A DNA stretch of 64,000 nucleotides from Streptomyces seoulensis (GTDB lineage Bacteria > Actinomycetota > Actinomycetes > Streptomycetales > Streptomycetaceae): contig NZ_CP032229.1 in NCBI RefSeq assembly GCF_004328625.1, forward strand, positions 248,001 to 312,000, given 5' to 3'. The notes below the pieces were generated by a model, which worked only from the letters and a program-made list of their open reading frames with translations, did no database searches and was not told the origin of the DNA. This document shows, in pieces, positions 1 to 9,158 of the stretch (positions within the stretch are counted from its first letter, which is position 1; each line of letters opens with the position of its first letter). Both the position numbers and the translations under genes were made by a program.

Positions 1-282
1 GGCCTGCCCGGCGACCCGGCCTGCCTGAGCGGCGAAGTGGTCGACTGGGCCGCCTCGCTGCCGGGGTACTTCGGGCTCAACCAGCTCTTCCTGCGCCCCG
101 GCACCCCGCTCTACGACGAGCTGGCGGCCGACTACAACGGCGGTACGAAGCCCGCGACTTGGGCCGAGGTGGAGGCGGTGACACGGCGCTACCGGGAGCG
201 TTACCCGGTCAGCCTCGACGACCTGTGGCAGCGGCTCGTCAAGCTGCCGAACTACATCGGCAACGCGATGGCCGCCGTATGA
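1..282 (+). CDS. C-terminal part of a protein, possibly radical-SAM-like (start outside window)
   Basis: An open frame runs from base 1 with no stop and ends at TGA 280-282, giving the last 93 residues of a gene that begins upstream. The stretch FLRPGTPLYDEL resembles the 'PGTPLY' segment near the end of the catalytic domain in many radical SAM and B12-binding radical SAM enzymes. The rest (a helical tail ending LPNYIGNAMAAV) gives no further clue, and the cysteine cluster that would prove the family lies outside the window. The next gene, an MFS transporter, starts 50 bp downstream on the same strand, so a shared operon is likely. The reading frame is secure; the family is a guess. Confidence 0.5.
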   Translation, partial: GLPGDPACLSGEVVDWAASLPGYFGLNQLFLRPGTPLYDELAADYNGGTKPATWAEVEAVTRRYRERYPVSLDDLWQRLVKLPNYIGNAMAAV

Positions 283-331
283 CCACCCGCCGCACCCGGC
301 CCGGGGCCGAACGGCAGGAGTCCGTCGTAAC

Positions 332-1618
332 GTGACCGCGAACGCCCCAAGTGCGGCGCGCGAGGCGAGTGCCGCCGGGCCGGTGCTGCCGCGAGCGTTC
401 TGGTGGCTGTGGACCGCCACGCTCGTCAACCGGCTCGGCGGCTTCGTCGTCGTGTTCCTGTCCCTGTACGTGACCCTCGACCGGGGCTACTCGGCCTCCT
501 TCGCGGGACTCGTCACCACCCTGTACGGCGTCGGCGGCGCCGTCGGCTCGGTCGTCGGCGGCCTGCTCGCCGACCGGCTCGGGCGGCGGACGACCCTGCT
601 GGGCGCCCAGTCGCTGAGCGCCGTCGGCACGGGGGCGCTGGCGTTCACCCAGGGGCCGGGCGCGCTCGCGGTCACCGCGTGCCTGGTCGGGCTGGCGGGC
701 AACGCCTCCCGGCCGGTCGTCCAGGCCGTGGTGGCCGACATGGTCACCGCGAAGGCACGTGTCAGAGCCTTCTCCCTGGTCTACTGGGCCGTCAACATCG
801 GGGTGGCGGTGTCCGCCGCGCTCGCGGGCGTGCTCGCGCAGCGCGGGTACACCCCGCTGTTCCTCGGCGAGGCGGCGGTGACCGCGGTGTGCGCTCTGAC
901 CGTGTTCCTCGCGGTGCCCGAGACGCGACCGGACCCGGCTCAGCACGCGGACGACGCCGCCCAAGACGCGGAAGCGGCGGCGGTGAAGCTGTCCCGACAG
1001 CGGCGCTTCATGGCCTTCGTGGCCGTGACGTTCCTGGTCGGACTGCTGATGCAGGAGGTCAGCACCGCGCTGCCGCTCACCATGACCCGGGAGGGCCTCA
1101 GCGCCCGCGACTACGGCCTGGTCATCAGCCTCAACGGCCTTCTCGTGGTGGCGCTGCAACTCCCCGCGAGCCGGGTCCTCGGGCGCTTCGGCCCGGCGGG
1201 CCCACTGGCGCTCGGGACGCTGCTGCTGGGCGGGGGGCTGGGGATGACGGCCGTGGCGGGCTCCCTGGGGACGTACGCCCTGACCGTCGTGGTGTGGACG
1301 GCCGGCGAGATCCTGCTGGCGCCGACCGCGATGGCCGCCGTGGCCGATCTGGTGCCGGGCCACGCGCACGGCCGCTACCAGGGGATGTACAGCTTCGCCT
1401 GGTCGTCCGCTGCCTGCGTCGCGCCGGTGGCCTCGGGATACGCGCTGGACACCGTGGGCCCGGCGAGCCTGTGGGGCGTCAGCGCGGCCCTGGGCGCGCT
1501 GGCGGCCGCCGGGTACTTCCTCATCCTGCGCGGACGGCGCGACGACCGGCGGCCGACGGTCGGCACCACCGACGAGCACGACGAGCACGACGAGCACGAC
1601 GAGCACGACGACAGATGA
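332..1618 (+). CDS. MFS transporter with acidic/histidine C-terminal tail
   Basis: A 428-residue integral membrane protein of the major facilitator superfamily. The GTG start at 332 follows GGCAGGAG. The typical loop 2-3 motif is present as GGLLADRLGRRTTLLGAQ, and hydrophobic segments are spread over the whole length as expected for 12 helices, with a charged central loop (QHADDAAQDAEAAAVKLSRQRR) between the two halves. It resembles drug/efflux-type members. The C-terminus carries an in-frame DEH repeat, annotated separately. It lies between the possible radical-SAM-like tail and an unknown protein in one direction, so export of a product of those enzymes is a reasonable inference. The substrate cannot be read from sequence. 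Confidence 0.85.
   Translation: MTANAPSAAREASAAGPVLPRAFWWLWTATLVNRLGGFVVVFLSLYVTLDRGYSASFAGLVTTLYGVGGAVGSVVGGLLADRLGRRTTLLGAQSLSAVGTGALAFTQGPGALAVTACLVGLAGNASRPVVQAVVADMVTAKARVRAFSLVYWAVNIGVAVSAALAGVLAQRGYTPLFLGEAAVTAVCALTVFLAVPETRPDPAQHADDAAQDAEAAAVKLSRQRRFMAFVAVTFLVGLLMQEVSTALPLTMTREGLSARDYGLVISLNGLLVVALQLPASRVLGRFGPAGPLALGTLLLGGGLGMTAVAGSLGTYALTVVVWTAGEILLAPTAMAAVADLVPGHAHGRYQGMYSFAWSSAACVAPVASGYALDTVGPASLWGVSAALGALAAAGYFLILRGRRDDRRPTVGTTDEHDEHDEHDEHDDR
1571..1606 (+). repeat. Four perfect 9-bp tandem repeats coding Asp-Glu-His
   Basis: GACGAGCAC occurs four times without a mismatch and encodes (DEH)4 just before the final DDR of the MFS protein. A short perfect repeat of this kind can change copy number by slippage while staying in frame. 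The residues could bind a divalent metal, but that is inference. Confidence 0.9.
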
Positions 1619-1645
1619 ACAGGACGAGCAGGAGGATGCACAGGG

Positions 1646-2938
1646 ATGGCCGATGAGATCACGTTCTGGGACTACTCCAGGTCGCAGGCGCTCAGCCGCT
1701 ACAACGGTTCGAGCATCGGCGTGCGGGAGATCCGGGAACTGTGCGCTGTCCGCGCGGAGATCGAAGGCGTCGATCCGCAACTCCCCTCCGCCGACGATAT
1801 GGTGGGCATCCATCCCCTGGCGCTGAAGCGGCCGCGCCGGTGGGAGGCGGCGATCGCCGCGATGATCTACGCGTCCAGCGGGCAGATCGCCCTGCGGGAG
1901 GAGATCATCAAGGGGCGGGAGCTGCTGGACCGGCTCTCCCGGCACGACCGCGGCGCTCTCACGGTGCCGCGCGTGCTGGCACTGGTCCCCGCCGTGATCG
2001 CCGGCTTCCGCTTCAGCCGACAGGGCGAGATGTTCAACCCGGAGGCGAACCGGTATCAGGAAGGCGCTCGTTTCCTGTCGGTGCTGCTGGAGGAACGGCC
2101 GGCCCTGGACGTGGAGATCGGACTGTGCGCGCACCGGGCCGGTGTCACCGACCCGGTCCTTCCGGAGCACGTCAGCCCGACGGGCGCGCAGCGCATGGTG
2201 GCGTTCGTGGCCGCGCTGCTGGACAACTCCCGGGCCGAACGGCGCACGGTCGCCGTCTCCCAGCAGACGGCGACCGACCGGGCTGCCGGCACGGTCAACT
2301 CCCTCGTCTTCCTGCACTACGCGCACGCCGGGCGGCTGGAGCGGTTTCTCCGCATCCTGGACCAGCACGCGGACGACCTGCGCGCGGTGCTGGCCCGGCA
2401 CAACGCCGTCTCGGCGACACGCTTCCGGTTCACCCCGCTCGAACCGTTCAGCGAGGTGGTGGAGCGGGACATGGACGAGGCGTTCGGGCCGGACTGGACC
2501 GGTGCGCCCACCGATCCGCGATGGCGGCGCGGGGGCACGCTGGACGCGGCCATCGAGGAGGCGAAGGGGAAGATGGCGCGCTTCATGCGGGACGCGCCCC
2601 TCGACGTCGACCTGCTGCTCCGGCTGCACAAGGACTCCGAGACTCCCAGCGAGCGCGGCGTGTCGGCGCTCCGTTGGTTCGACCGGCACCAGCGGCAGCC
2701 GCTCGGCGTCCGGGCCCGGTACGACGTCGCCTTCCACCACCGCCTGGCCCTGACCACCCTGGAGAAGGGCGGTGTGGGGATCGGCATGGAGCGGGGCTGG
2801 GACGCCTACCAGTGGCTGGCCTGGAGCGCCGCGTACGGCTCCGCCGGAACCGCGATGCCGCTGCTGTACGCGAGGAGTTCGACCGAGCCCCCGCACCACA
2901 TCTCGCTGCGGAGCTTCAACCTCCGGCAGTTCTGGTGA
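1646..2938 (+). CDS. Unrecognised 430-residue cytoplasmic protein
   Basis: An ATG start preceded by GGAGG (1631-1635) gives a 430-residue soluble protein with no signal peptide or membrane segment. I do not recognise the family. It starts MADEITFWDYSRSQALSRYNG and is rich in helices with many Arg, Glu and His. No nucleotide-binding, metal or HTH motif stands out. It follows the MFS gene by 27 bp on the same strand and is probably cotranscribed with it and the partial upstream gene. Reading frame and codon use (third-position GC) support it as a real gene; the long antisense frame across it looks like a shadow. Confidence 0.75.
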   Translation: MADEITFWDYSRSQALSRYNGSSIGVREIRELCAVRAEIEGVDPQLPSADDMVGIHPLALKRPRRWEAAIAAMIYASSGQIALREEIIKGRELLDRLSRHDRGALTVPRVLALVPAVIAGFRFSRQGEMFNPEANRYQEGARFLSVLLEERPALDVEIGLCAHRAGVTDPVLPEHVSPTGAQRMVAFVAALLDNSRAERRTVAVSQQTATDRAAGTVNSLVFLHYAHAGRLERFLRILDQHADDLRAVLARHNAVSATRFRFTPLEPFSEVVERDMDEAFGPDWTGAPTDPRWRRGGTLDAAIEEAKGKMARFMRDAPLDVDLLLRLHKDSETPSERGVSALRWFDRHQRQPLGVRARYDVAFHHRLALTTLEKGGVGIGMERGWDAYQWLAWSAAYGSAGTAMPLLYARSSTEPPHHISLRSFNLRQFW

Positions 2939-2973
2939 GGTTGGCGGCCGGGGGGCCATTTCGGCGTCGACTC

Positions 2974-3002
2974 TTGACGGGCCAGGTCTGGACCTTTAAG
3001 TT
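2974..3002 (+). promoter_or_regulatory. Chitinase promoter with DasR-like palindrome
   Basis: A TTGACG (2974-2979) and TAAGTT (2997-3002) pair with a 17-bp spacer forms a plausible sigma-70-type promoter upstream of the GH18 gene. The spacer holds AGGTCTGGACCT (2984-2995), which matches 9 of 12 positions of the core TGGTCTAGACCA recognised by the N-acetylglucosamine-responsive repressor DasR at Streptomyces chitinase promoters. Seen in sequence; the assignment to DasR is inference. Confidence 0.55.
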
Positions 3003-3095
3003 CCCGTTCGCCACAGCTTCATGAATGCACACGCTGTTCATCTACCTGAACATCGTGCCCCCACCTACGGCCTCCCATGAAAGGCTGTGAACCCC

Positions 3096-4463
3096 ATGTC
3101 CAGATCCGCCCTGCGCGGCGTGCTCGCCGCCGCCCTGCTCACGGTGTCGGCCGGAGCGCTGACCGCGACTCCGGCCGCCGCGGCCACCGGCACCATCACC
3201 GGACTCGGCGGCAAGTGCCTCGACGTGGCGGGAGCAAGCTCCGCCAACGGCACGGCCGTCCAGCTCTACGACTGCAACGGCACCGCCGCCCAGCAGTGGA
3301 CGATGGACACCGACGGCACGGTCCGCGCCCTCGGCAAATGCCTTGATGTGACCGGCAGTTCGACCGCGAACGGCGCCAGGCTCCAGCTGTGGGACTGCAC
3401 CGGCGGCGCCAACCAGAAGTGGACCGTCTCCGCCGCCCGTGACCTCGTCGGCCGGCAGTCCGGCAAGTGCGCCGACGTCACCGGCAACACCTCGGCGAAC
3501 GGCACGCCCCTCCAGATCTGGAGCTGCACCGGCGCCGCCAACCAGAAGTGGACCGCGCCCACCGACGGCGGCACGCCCCCCGCCACGGCCCCGATGGCCG
3601 TCGCCCCGTACCTCTACAACGGCTGGGGCAGCCCGCCCAGTCCGACCACCATCATGAACGCCACCGGCGTCAAGTGGTTCACCCTCGCCTTCGTACTGAG
3701 CAACGGCACCTGCAACCCGCAGTGGGACGGCGGCCGTCCGCTGACCGGGGGTGTCGACCAGCAGACCATCAACACCGTGCGGGGCGCGGGCGGCGACGTC
3801 ATCCCTTCGTTCGGCGGCTACAGCGGCAACAAGCTGGAGAGTTCCTGCACCAGCGCCTCGGCACTGGCCGGCGCGTACCAGAAGGTCATCGACGCCTACC
3901 GGCTCAAGGCCATCGACATCGACCTCGAGGCCGACGCGTACAGCAACGCCACCGTGCAGCAGCGCACCGTGGACGCGCTCAGGACGGTCAAGGCCAACAA
4001 CTCCGGCATCAAGGTGTACGTCACCATCGGTACGGGGCAGTCCGGGCCCGACACGGGCCTGATCAAGCGGGCCGCCGACTCCGGGCTCCAGGTGGACAGC
4101 TGGACCATCATGCCGTTCGACTTCGGCGGCGCGGGACAGAACATGGGGACGCTCACCACCAGGGCGGCCGAGGGGCTGAAGAACGCCCTCAAGAGCGCCT
4201 ACGGCTACAGCGACGACCAGGCGTACCGGGGCATGGGCATCTCGTCCATGAACGGGATCACCGACGACAACGAGACCGTCACCCCGGCCGACTTCCAGAC
4301 CATCCTCGGCTACGCGCAGCAGCACCACCTCGCGCGCCTCACCTTCTGGTCGGCCAACCGCGACCGGCCCTGCTCCGGTGGTTACCCGAACGACGACACC
4401 TGCTCGGGTGTGAGCCAGAGCGCCTGGCAGTTCACCGGCATCTTCGCCAAGTACACCGGCTGA
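3096..4463 (+). CDS. Secreted chitinase: RICIN (CBM13) domain plus GH18 catalytic domain
   Basis: A secreted protein of about 455 residues. A Sec signal peptide (ALRGVLAAALLTVSAGAL, cleavage near ATPAAAA) leads into a beta-trefoil RICIN lectin domain (about residues 35-150), marked by repeated GKCLDV...QLW.C..../NQKW units. A Thr/Pro linker then leads to a bacterial GH18 domain. The catalytic signature reads AIDIDLEAD: the acidic DxDxE core with the catalytic Glu is intact, while the first Asp of the usual DxxDxDxE is a Lys. It should cleave chitin or chitooligosaccharides outside the cell. I chose ATG 3096, with GAAAGG 11 bp upstream; GTG 3087 is in frame but only 2 bp from that site. The dre-like site upstream suggests control by DasR. 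The next gene lies 25 bp downstream and also carries RICIN units. Confidence 0.9.
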   Translation: MSRSALRGVLAAALLTVSAGALTATPAAAATGTITGLGGKCLDVAGASSANGTAVQLYDCNGTAAQQWTMDTDGTVRALGKCLDVTGSSTANGARLQLWDCTGGANQKWTVSAARDLVGRQSGKCADVTGNTSANGTPLQIWSCTGAANQKWTAPTDGGTPPATAPMAVAPYLYNGWGSPPSPTTIMNATGVKWFTLAFVLSNGTCNPQWDGGRPLTGGVDQQTINTVRGAGGDVIPSFGGYSGNKLESSCTSASALAGAYQKVIDAYRLKAIDIDLEADAYSNATVQQRTVDALRTVKANNSGIKVYVTIGTGQSGPDTGLIKRAADSGLQVDSWTIMPFDFGGAGQNMGTLTTRAAEGLKNALKSAYGYSDDQAYRGMGISSMNGITDDNETVTPADFQTILGYAQQHHLARLTFWSANRDRPCSGGYPNDDTCSGVSQSAWQFTGIFAKYTG

Positions 4464-4488
4464 CGGCCCGCTCCCCCAGGAGACTTCC

Positions 4489-6687
4489 GTGTTCAGAGCT
4501 CTCAGCGTGGCCGCCCTCGTGGCCACGACCGCGGCCGGACTCCCGTCGGCCACGCCCCCACCGATGCCGACGACGGCGGGCGCGCGGACCGTGGCGGCCG
4601 CGGCGATCCCGACCGGTCCCACCACCGTGATCAACAAGGGCAGCGGCAAGTGCGTCGACGCCCGCGCGGCCGCGAGCGGCGACGGCACCGCCGTCCAGCA
4701 GTACGCCTGCAACGCCAGCACGGCCCAGACCTGGCAGCTCGTCGCCACCAGCGACGGCTACTACCGCGTCGGCAGCGGCCTCGACGCCACCAAGGTCTGG
4801 GACGTCACCGACGTGTCCACCGCCGACTCGGCCCCCGTCCAGCTGTGGACGTACTCCGACGGCGCCAACCAGCAGTGGCGGCCCGTCGCCGAGGCCGACG
4901 GCGCGTACCACTTCGTCAACCGCAACAGCGGCAAGTGCCTGGACGTCCCCGGCGCCTCCGCCGCCGACAGCGTGCAGCTCGCCCAGTACACCTGCAACGG
5001 CACGGCCGCGCAGTCCTTCACGCTGGGCGGTGGCACGACGAACCCGCCGGGCACCCCGGACTTCGGCCCGAACGTGACGGTGTTCGACCCCTCGATGCCG
5101 GCCGCCACCGTCCAGTCCAAGCTGAACTCGGTCTTCGCCCAGCAGCAGACCAACCAGTTCGGCGCGGCCCGCCAGGCCCTGCTGTTCAAGCCCGGCACCT
5201 ACAGCGCCGACGCCAACGTCGGCTTCTACACCCAGGTCGCCGGGCTCGGCCTCTCCCCCGACGACGTGACCATCAACGGCGCCGTGCACGCGGAGGCCGA
5301 CTGGTTCCAGGGCAACGCCACGCAGAACTTCTGGCGCTCGGCCGAGAACCTCTCGGTCAACCCGACCGGCGGCACGGACCGCTGGGCCGTCTCGCAGGCC
5401 GCCCCGTACCGGCGCATGCACGTACGCGGCAACCTCGCGCTCGACGACGGCGGCTGGTCCAGCGGCGGCTTCATCTCCGACACCAAGGTCGACGGGCAGA
5501 TCCGTTCCGGCTCCCAGCAGCAGTTCCTCACCCGCAACTCCCAGATGGGCAGCTGGTCGGGGTCCAACTGGAACATGGTCTTCGTCGGCGACCAGGGCGC
5601 GCCCGCCCAGTCCTTCCCGACGTACACCAACGTCGCGAACAGCCCCACGATCCGCGAGAAGCCCTTCCTGTACGTCGACGCGGCCGGCGCCTACAAGGTG
5701 TTCGTGCCCGCGCTGCGCGCGAACGCGGTCGGCACGACCTGGAGCGGCAGGACGCCCGCGGGCACGTCGCTCCCGCTCGACCAGTTCTTCATCGTCAAGC
5801 CCGGCGCCACCGCGGCCGACCTGAACGCGGCCCTCGCGGCCGGCAAGAACCTGCTGGTCACCCCCGGTGTCTACCACCTCGACCAGACGCTGAACATCAC
5901 GCGTCCCGACACGGTCGTCCTCGGCATGGGTCTGGCCACGTTCGTGCCGGACGGCGGGATCACCGCGATCAGCACCGCCGACGTGGACGGAATCCAGCTG
6001 GCCGGCCTGCTGATCGACGCGGGCACCACCACCTCCCGGACGCTCGTGCGGATCGGCCCGGACGGCGCGACCACCCGGCATGCCGCCGACCCCGTCCAGC
6101 TGTCCGACTTCTTCGTCCGCATCGGCGGCGCCACCGTCGGGAAGGCGACCACCTCGCTCGTCGTCAACAGCCCGGACACGGTCATCGACCACACCTGGAT
6201 CTGGCGGGCCGACCACGGCAACGGCGGCACGGTCGGCTGGACCACCAACACCGCCGACACCGGGCTCGTCGTCAACGGCGCCGACGTCACCGCGTACGGC
6301 CTGTTCGTCGAGCACTTCCAGAAGACCCAGGTGCTCTGGAACGGCAACGGCGGCAGAACGTACTTCTTCCAGAACGAGATGCCCTACGACCCGCCGAACC
6401 AGGCCGCCTGGACGAACGGCTCGGGCAAGGGCTACCCCGCCTACAAGGTCGCCGACTCCGTCACCGCTCATGAGGCGTGGGGGCTGGGCAGCTACTGCTA
6501 CTTCAGTACCGACCCCGGCGTCGTCGCGGACCGGGCCTTCGAGGTGCCGAACACCTCCGGGGTCAGGTTCCACGACATGGTGACCGTCTCGCTGGGCGGC
6601 ACCGGGACCATCAGCCACGTCATCAACAACACAGGAGGACCGTCCAATTCCGCCAACAATGTCACCTATTCGACCGCGTACCCGTAG
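4489..6687 (+). CDS. Secreted RICIN-domain protein with parallel beta-helix (GH55/pectate-lyase-like) region
   Basis: A 732-residue exported protein, GTG start after CAGGAGA. An N-terminal hydrophobic signal (FRALSVAALVATTAAG) is followed by a RICIN/CBM13 beta-trefoil (about residues 45-180; GKCVDA, NQQW and GKCLDV units). After a Gly/Thr/Pro linker comes a roughly 540-residue region rich in V/I/D/G/N turns such as FKPGTYSADANVGFYTQVAG, typical of right-handed parallel beta-helix enzymes. Similar Streptomyces proteins often carry misleading database names such as 'adenylyl cyclase'; the fold suggests a polysaccharide-acting enzyme (GH55-like or related) rather than a cyclase. It starts 25 bp after the chitinase stop and is probably cotranscribed, so a role in fungal wall or chitin/glucan breakdown is plausible. 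Exact substrate unknown. Confidence 0.8.
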   Translation: MFRALSVAALVATTAAGLPSATPPPMPTTAGARTVAAAAIPTGPTTVINKGSGKCVDARAAASGDGTAVQQYACNASTAQTWQLVATSDGYYRVGSGLDATKVWDVTDVSTADSAPVQLWTYSDGANQQWRPVAEADGAYHFVNRNSGKCLDVPGASAADSVQLAQYTCNGTAAQSFTLGGGTTNPPGTPDFGPNVTVFDPSMPAATVQSKLNSVFAQQQTNQFGAARQALLFKPGTYSADANVGFYTQVAGLGLSPDDVTINGAVHAEADWFQGNATQNFWRSAENLSVNPTGGTDRWAVSQAAPYRRMHVRGNLALDDGGWSSGGFISDTKVDGQIRSGSQQQFLTRNSQMGSWSGSNWNMVFVGDQGAPAQSFPTYTNVANSPTIREKPFLYVDAAGAYKVFVPALRANAVGTTWSGRTPAGTSLPLDQFFIVKPGATAADLNAALAAGKNLLVTPGVYHLDQTLNITRPDTVVLGMGLATFVPDGGITAISTADVDGIQLAGLLIDAGTTTSRTLVRIGPDGATTRHAADPVQLSDFFVRIGGATVGKATTSLVVNSPDTVIDHTWIWRADHGNGGTVGWTTNTADTGLVVNGADVTAYGLFVEHFQKTQVLWNGNGGRTYFFQNEMPYDPPNQAAWTNGSGKGYPAYKVADSVTAHEAWGLGSYCYFSTDPGVVADRAFEVPNTSGVRFHDMVTVSLGGTGTISHVINNTGGPSNSANNVTYSTAYP

Positions 6688-6814
6688 GGACGGTGTTTCC
6701 ACCTTCCGTACGGGCCTCAAGGGCCCATGTACCCAGCAGCCACTGGGCAGTTGACCTCGGGTTTTCGTGGTAGCGTCCTTGCTTCAAGGGACAGAGGGAC
6801 CTGAAAGGGAAATC

Positions 6815-7423
6815 GTGAACACGGAGAAGATCGCAGCTCGCCGCCTCTCGCTGGACGAGGTGACGAAGCTCGGCATGAAGGACAAGCTCTTCGTTTCCGC
6901 CGACACGGCAGAACTCAGGCTTCCCGGCTGTTATGTCCCTGCTTTTCTGACCAAGTCCGGTGAGGATTTCGAGGGTGGCTCGATAACGGCGAGGACCGTA
7001 TTCCAGGAAGAGGTCTCCTGCCTTCCGGACGACGAGAACGAGGCCGGGATCTACGTGGCCGACGAGACCGGCCCGGAGACCATCGAGGTCCTCCAGTCCG
7101 CCGGTGTCGTGCTGGACCTGGCACTGTTCGTCCCCAACGGGGACAAGGGCGCCCTCTCGGCCCTCTACGCCGCGGCCCGGCAGGCGTTCGGCGCCGACGT
7201 CGTGCAGATCTGGCGCCAGGGCCTCAAGGAGGTCCCCGACGTCAAGGTCGACATCTTCGAGGAGCAGGTCCCCCGGGGACGCAAGGGCGGCGACAGCCCC
7301 AAGCGCGACCGCCGCGCGATCGACACCTACCCCACGCGTGCGGACTTCATCGAGTTCACCCCGGGCTGGAAGCCGGTCGTCGAGATCCACAAGCCGGTCG
7401 TCGACGACACCCCGACGATCTGA
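6815..7423 (+). CDS. Unrecognised 202-residue cytoplasmic protein
   Basis: The GTG at 6815 follows GAAAGGGA (6803-6810) and is preferred to the longer in-frame start at 6767, which has no ribosome site. The product is acidic/basic mixed, without signal peptide or membrane helices, begins MNTEKIAARRLSLDEVTKLG and ends KPVVDDTPTI. I do not recognise the family and see no catalytic motif. It stands alone between the secreted hydrolases and a convergent protease gene, separated from the latter by a strong hairpin. Confidence 0.7.
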   Translation: MNTEKIAARRLSLDEVTKLGMKDKLFVSADTAELRLPGCYVPAFLTKSGEDFEGGSITARTVFQEEVSCLPDDENEAGIYVADETGPETIEVLQSAGVVLDLALFVPNGDKGALSALYAAARQAFGADVVQIWRQGLKEVPDVKVDIFEEQVPRGRKGGDSPKRDRRAIDTYPTRADFIEFTPGWKPVVEIHKPVVDDTPTI

Positions 7424-7451
7424 GCCGGACCCCCTCCGGCCAGGGGCACTT

Positions 7452-7497
7452 GTGAGGGGCGGCACCCGGGACCTCGGTCCCGGGTGCCGCCCCTCAC
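7452..7497. terminator. Perfect 22-bp inverted repeat, bidirectional terminator
   Basis: The arms 7452-7473 and 7476-7497 are exact reverse complements with only TC between them, so the top pairs will open into a small loop. It sits between the convergent unknown gene (ends 7423) and the M4 protease (ends 7518). This is the expected place for a factor-independent terminator serving both strands; as usual in Streptomyces there is no U-tract. Confidence 0.85.
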
Positions 7498-7517
7498 CCG
7501 CGCGTGAGCGGGTCGGC

Positions 7518-9158
7518 TCAGTGCACGTCGACCCCGGTCCAGGCGGCCTCGACCGCCTTGTACTCGGCGCTGTCGGCGCCGTAGAGGTCCGTCGCAGCCG
7601 ACAGGGTGCCCTTGCGGGCGTCGGCGTAGTCGGTGGTGGAGGTGAAGTAGCTGGTCAGCGCCTTGTACCAGATCTGGAGGGCCTTTGCCCTGCCGATGCC
7701 GGTCACCGTGGAGCCGTCCTTGGTCGGCGAGTCGTAGTCGACGCCGCCGATGGTCTTCGCACCGCTGCCCTCGGCGAGGAGGTAGAAGAAGTGGTTGGCG
7801 ACACCGGACGAGTAGTGCACGTCCTCGCCGCCGACGGACGAGGTCCAGTAGTCGGCGGAACCACCGTCCTTGCTGGGCTTGTCCATGTAGCGCAGCGGCT
7901 TGCCGTCGCCGTTGATGTCGATCTTCTCGCCGATGAGGTAGTCGCCGGGGTCCGCGCTGTTGTTCGCGGCGAACTCGACCCCGGTGCCCATGATGTCGCT
8001 GGTGGCCTCGTTGAGGCCGCCCGACTCTCCTGAGTACTCCAGCCCGGCGGTGTTGGAGGTGACGCCGTGGCTCATCTCGTGGCCGGCGACGTCGAGCGAG
8101 GTCAGCGGGTCGCTGTCGTTGGTGCCGTCGCCGTAGGTCATGCAGAAGCAGCTGTCGTCCCAGAACGCGTTCACATACGCGTTCCCGTAGTGCACGCGGG
8201 AGTAGGCGGCCTTGCCGTCGTTCTTGATGCCGCTGCGGCCGAAGGTGTCCTTGTAGAAGTCCCACGTCGCCTGCGCGCCGTAGGCGGCGTCCGCGCCCGC
8301 GGTCGCGGCGTTCGTGGTCTTCCCGTCGCCCCAGGTGTCGTTGTCCTGGGAGAACAGGGTGCCGGTGCCGTCCTGCTTGTGGTCGAGGTCGTACGTCTTG
8401 TGGCCGCCCCGGGTGTCGTCGGTGAGGGTGTACGACGAGCCCGAGTGCGCCGTGGCCAGGTCGACCTTGCCGCTGTACAGGGTGTTCCCGACGCCGGTCT
8501 CGATGCTCTGGTACTGGAAGAGCTTCTTCCCCGTGGCCGCGTCGGTGACGACGTGCAGCCGGCTCGGTGTGCCGTCGTCCTGGAAGCCGCCGATCACGGT
8601 CTCGTAGGCGAGGACCGGCTTGCCGCCCGCCGCCCAGACGACCTTGCGCGGGGCGCGGTCGGTGGTGGCCTTCGCCGAGCCCTTGTCCTTCGCGAGGCCC
8701 AGCGCCTGCTTCTGCGCCGTGGTCGCGGCGATGCGGGGTGTGAGGGTCGCGAGCTTCAGCGTCGCCTTCGACGCTCTGGTCACGCCCTCGGTCCGGCCGG
8801 ACTCCGAGGTGTGTACGACCAGGTCGCCACCGAGCACCGGGAGACCTTCGTAGGTGCGCTCGTAGCGGGTGTGGACGGTGCCGTCGGCGTCCTTGACGAC
8901 GTCCTTGACGACCAGCTTCTCCTTCGCGCCGAGACCTATGTCCTCGGCGGTCCGGGCGAGCCCGGCCCGCGCGGTCCGGAGGAGGCCGGTGCGGGCGGCG
9001 GCCGACAGTGCGACGGGCGCCGCGGCCGGCCGTCCGGAGCCGGCGGTGGGCCGGGGGGCGGCCGAGGCCGTGAGCGCGGTGCCCATCAGGGCGGCCGCGG
9101 TGGCGGTGGCGATGGCCGCCGCGAGGACGGTGTGGTGACGTGTGTTGCGGGAGGTCAT
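7518..9158 (-). CDS. Secreted thermolysin-family (M4) neutral metalloprotease
   Basis: A 546-residue preproprotein. Signal peptide residues 1-34 end TALTASA. An FTP/PepSY-type propeptide covers roughly residues 50-215 (VHTRYERTYEGLPVLGGDLV). The M4 catalytic domain has the zinc motif HEMSH (360-364), the third ligand in GGLNEATSD (Glu 384) and the C-terminal catalytic His in VHYSSG (448), all in family spacing. It should be exported, self-process and cleave extracellular proteins before hydrophobic residues. The gene is monocistronic: a 298-bp spacer separates it from the upstream MFS gene and a strong hairpin follows it. Length and motifs match full-length active family members. Confidence 0.95.
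   Translation of the reverse strand: MTSRNTRHHTVLAAAIATATAAALMGTALTASAAPRPTAGSGRPAAAPVALSAAARTGLLRTARAGLARTAEDIGLGAKEKLVVKDVVKDADGTVHTRYERTYEGLPVLGGDLVVHTSESGRTEGVTRASKATLKLATLTPRIAATTAQKQALGLAKDKGSAKATTDRAPRKVVWAAGGKPVLAYETVIGGFQDDGTPSRLHVVTDAATGKKLFQYQSIETGVGNTLYSGKVDLATAHSGSSYTLTDDTRGGHKTYDLDHKQDGTGTLFSQDNDTWGDGKTTNAATAGADAAYGAQATWDFYKDTFGRSGIKNDGKAAYSRVHYGNAYVNAFWDDSCFCMTYGDGTNDSDPLTSLDVAGHEMSHGVTSNTAGLEYSGESGGLNEATSDIMGTGVEFAANNSADPGDYLIGEKIDINGDGKPLRYMDKPSKDGGSADYWTSSVGGEDVHYSSGVANHFFYLLAEGSGAKTIGGVDYDSPTKDGSTVTGIGRAKALQIWYKALTSYFTSTTDYADARKGTLSAATDLYGADSAEYKAVEAAWTGVDVH

Noticed and set aside
239..2959. A 906-codon minus-strand open frame across the MFS and unknown genes
   Set aside because: Its translation is Arg/Pro/His/Gly-rich with no family pattern and it mirrors the GC-rich third positions of the plus-strand genes; a shadow frame.
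4432..6720. A 762-codon minus-strand open frame opposite the beta-helix gene
   Set aside because: Same shadow effect; the plus strand has signal peptide and RICIN motifs.
6751..6776. TTGACC/TAGCGT promoter before the unknown gene at 6815
   Set aside because: Spacer is only 14 bp, too short for a confident sigma-70-type call.
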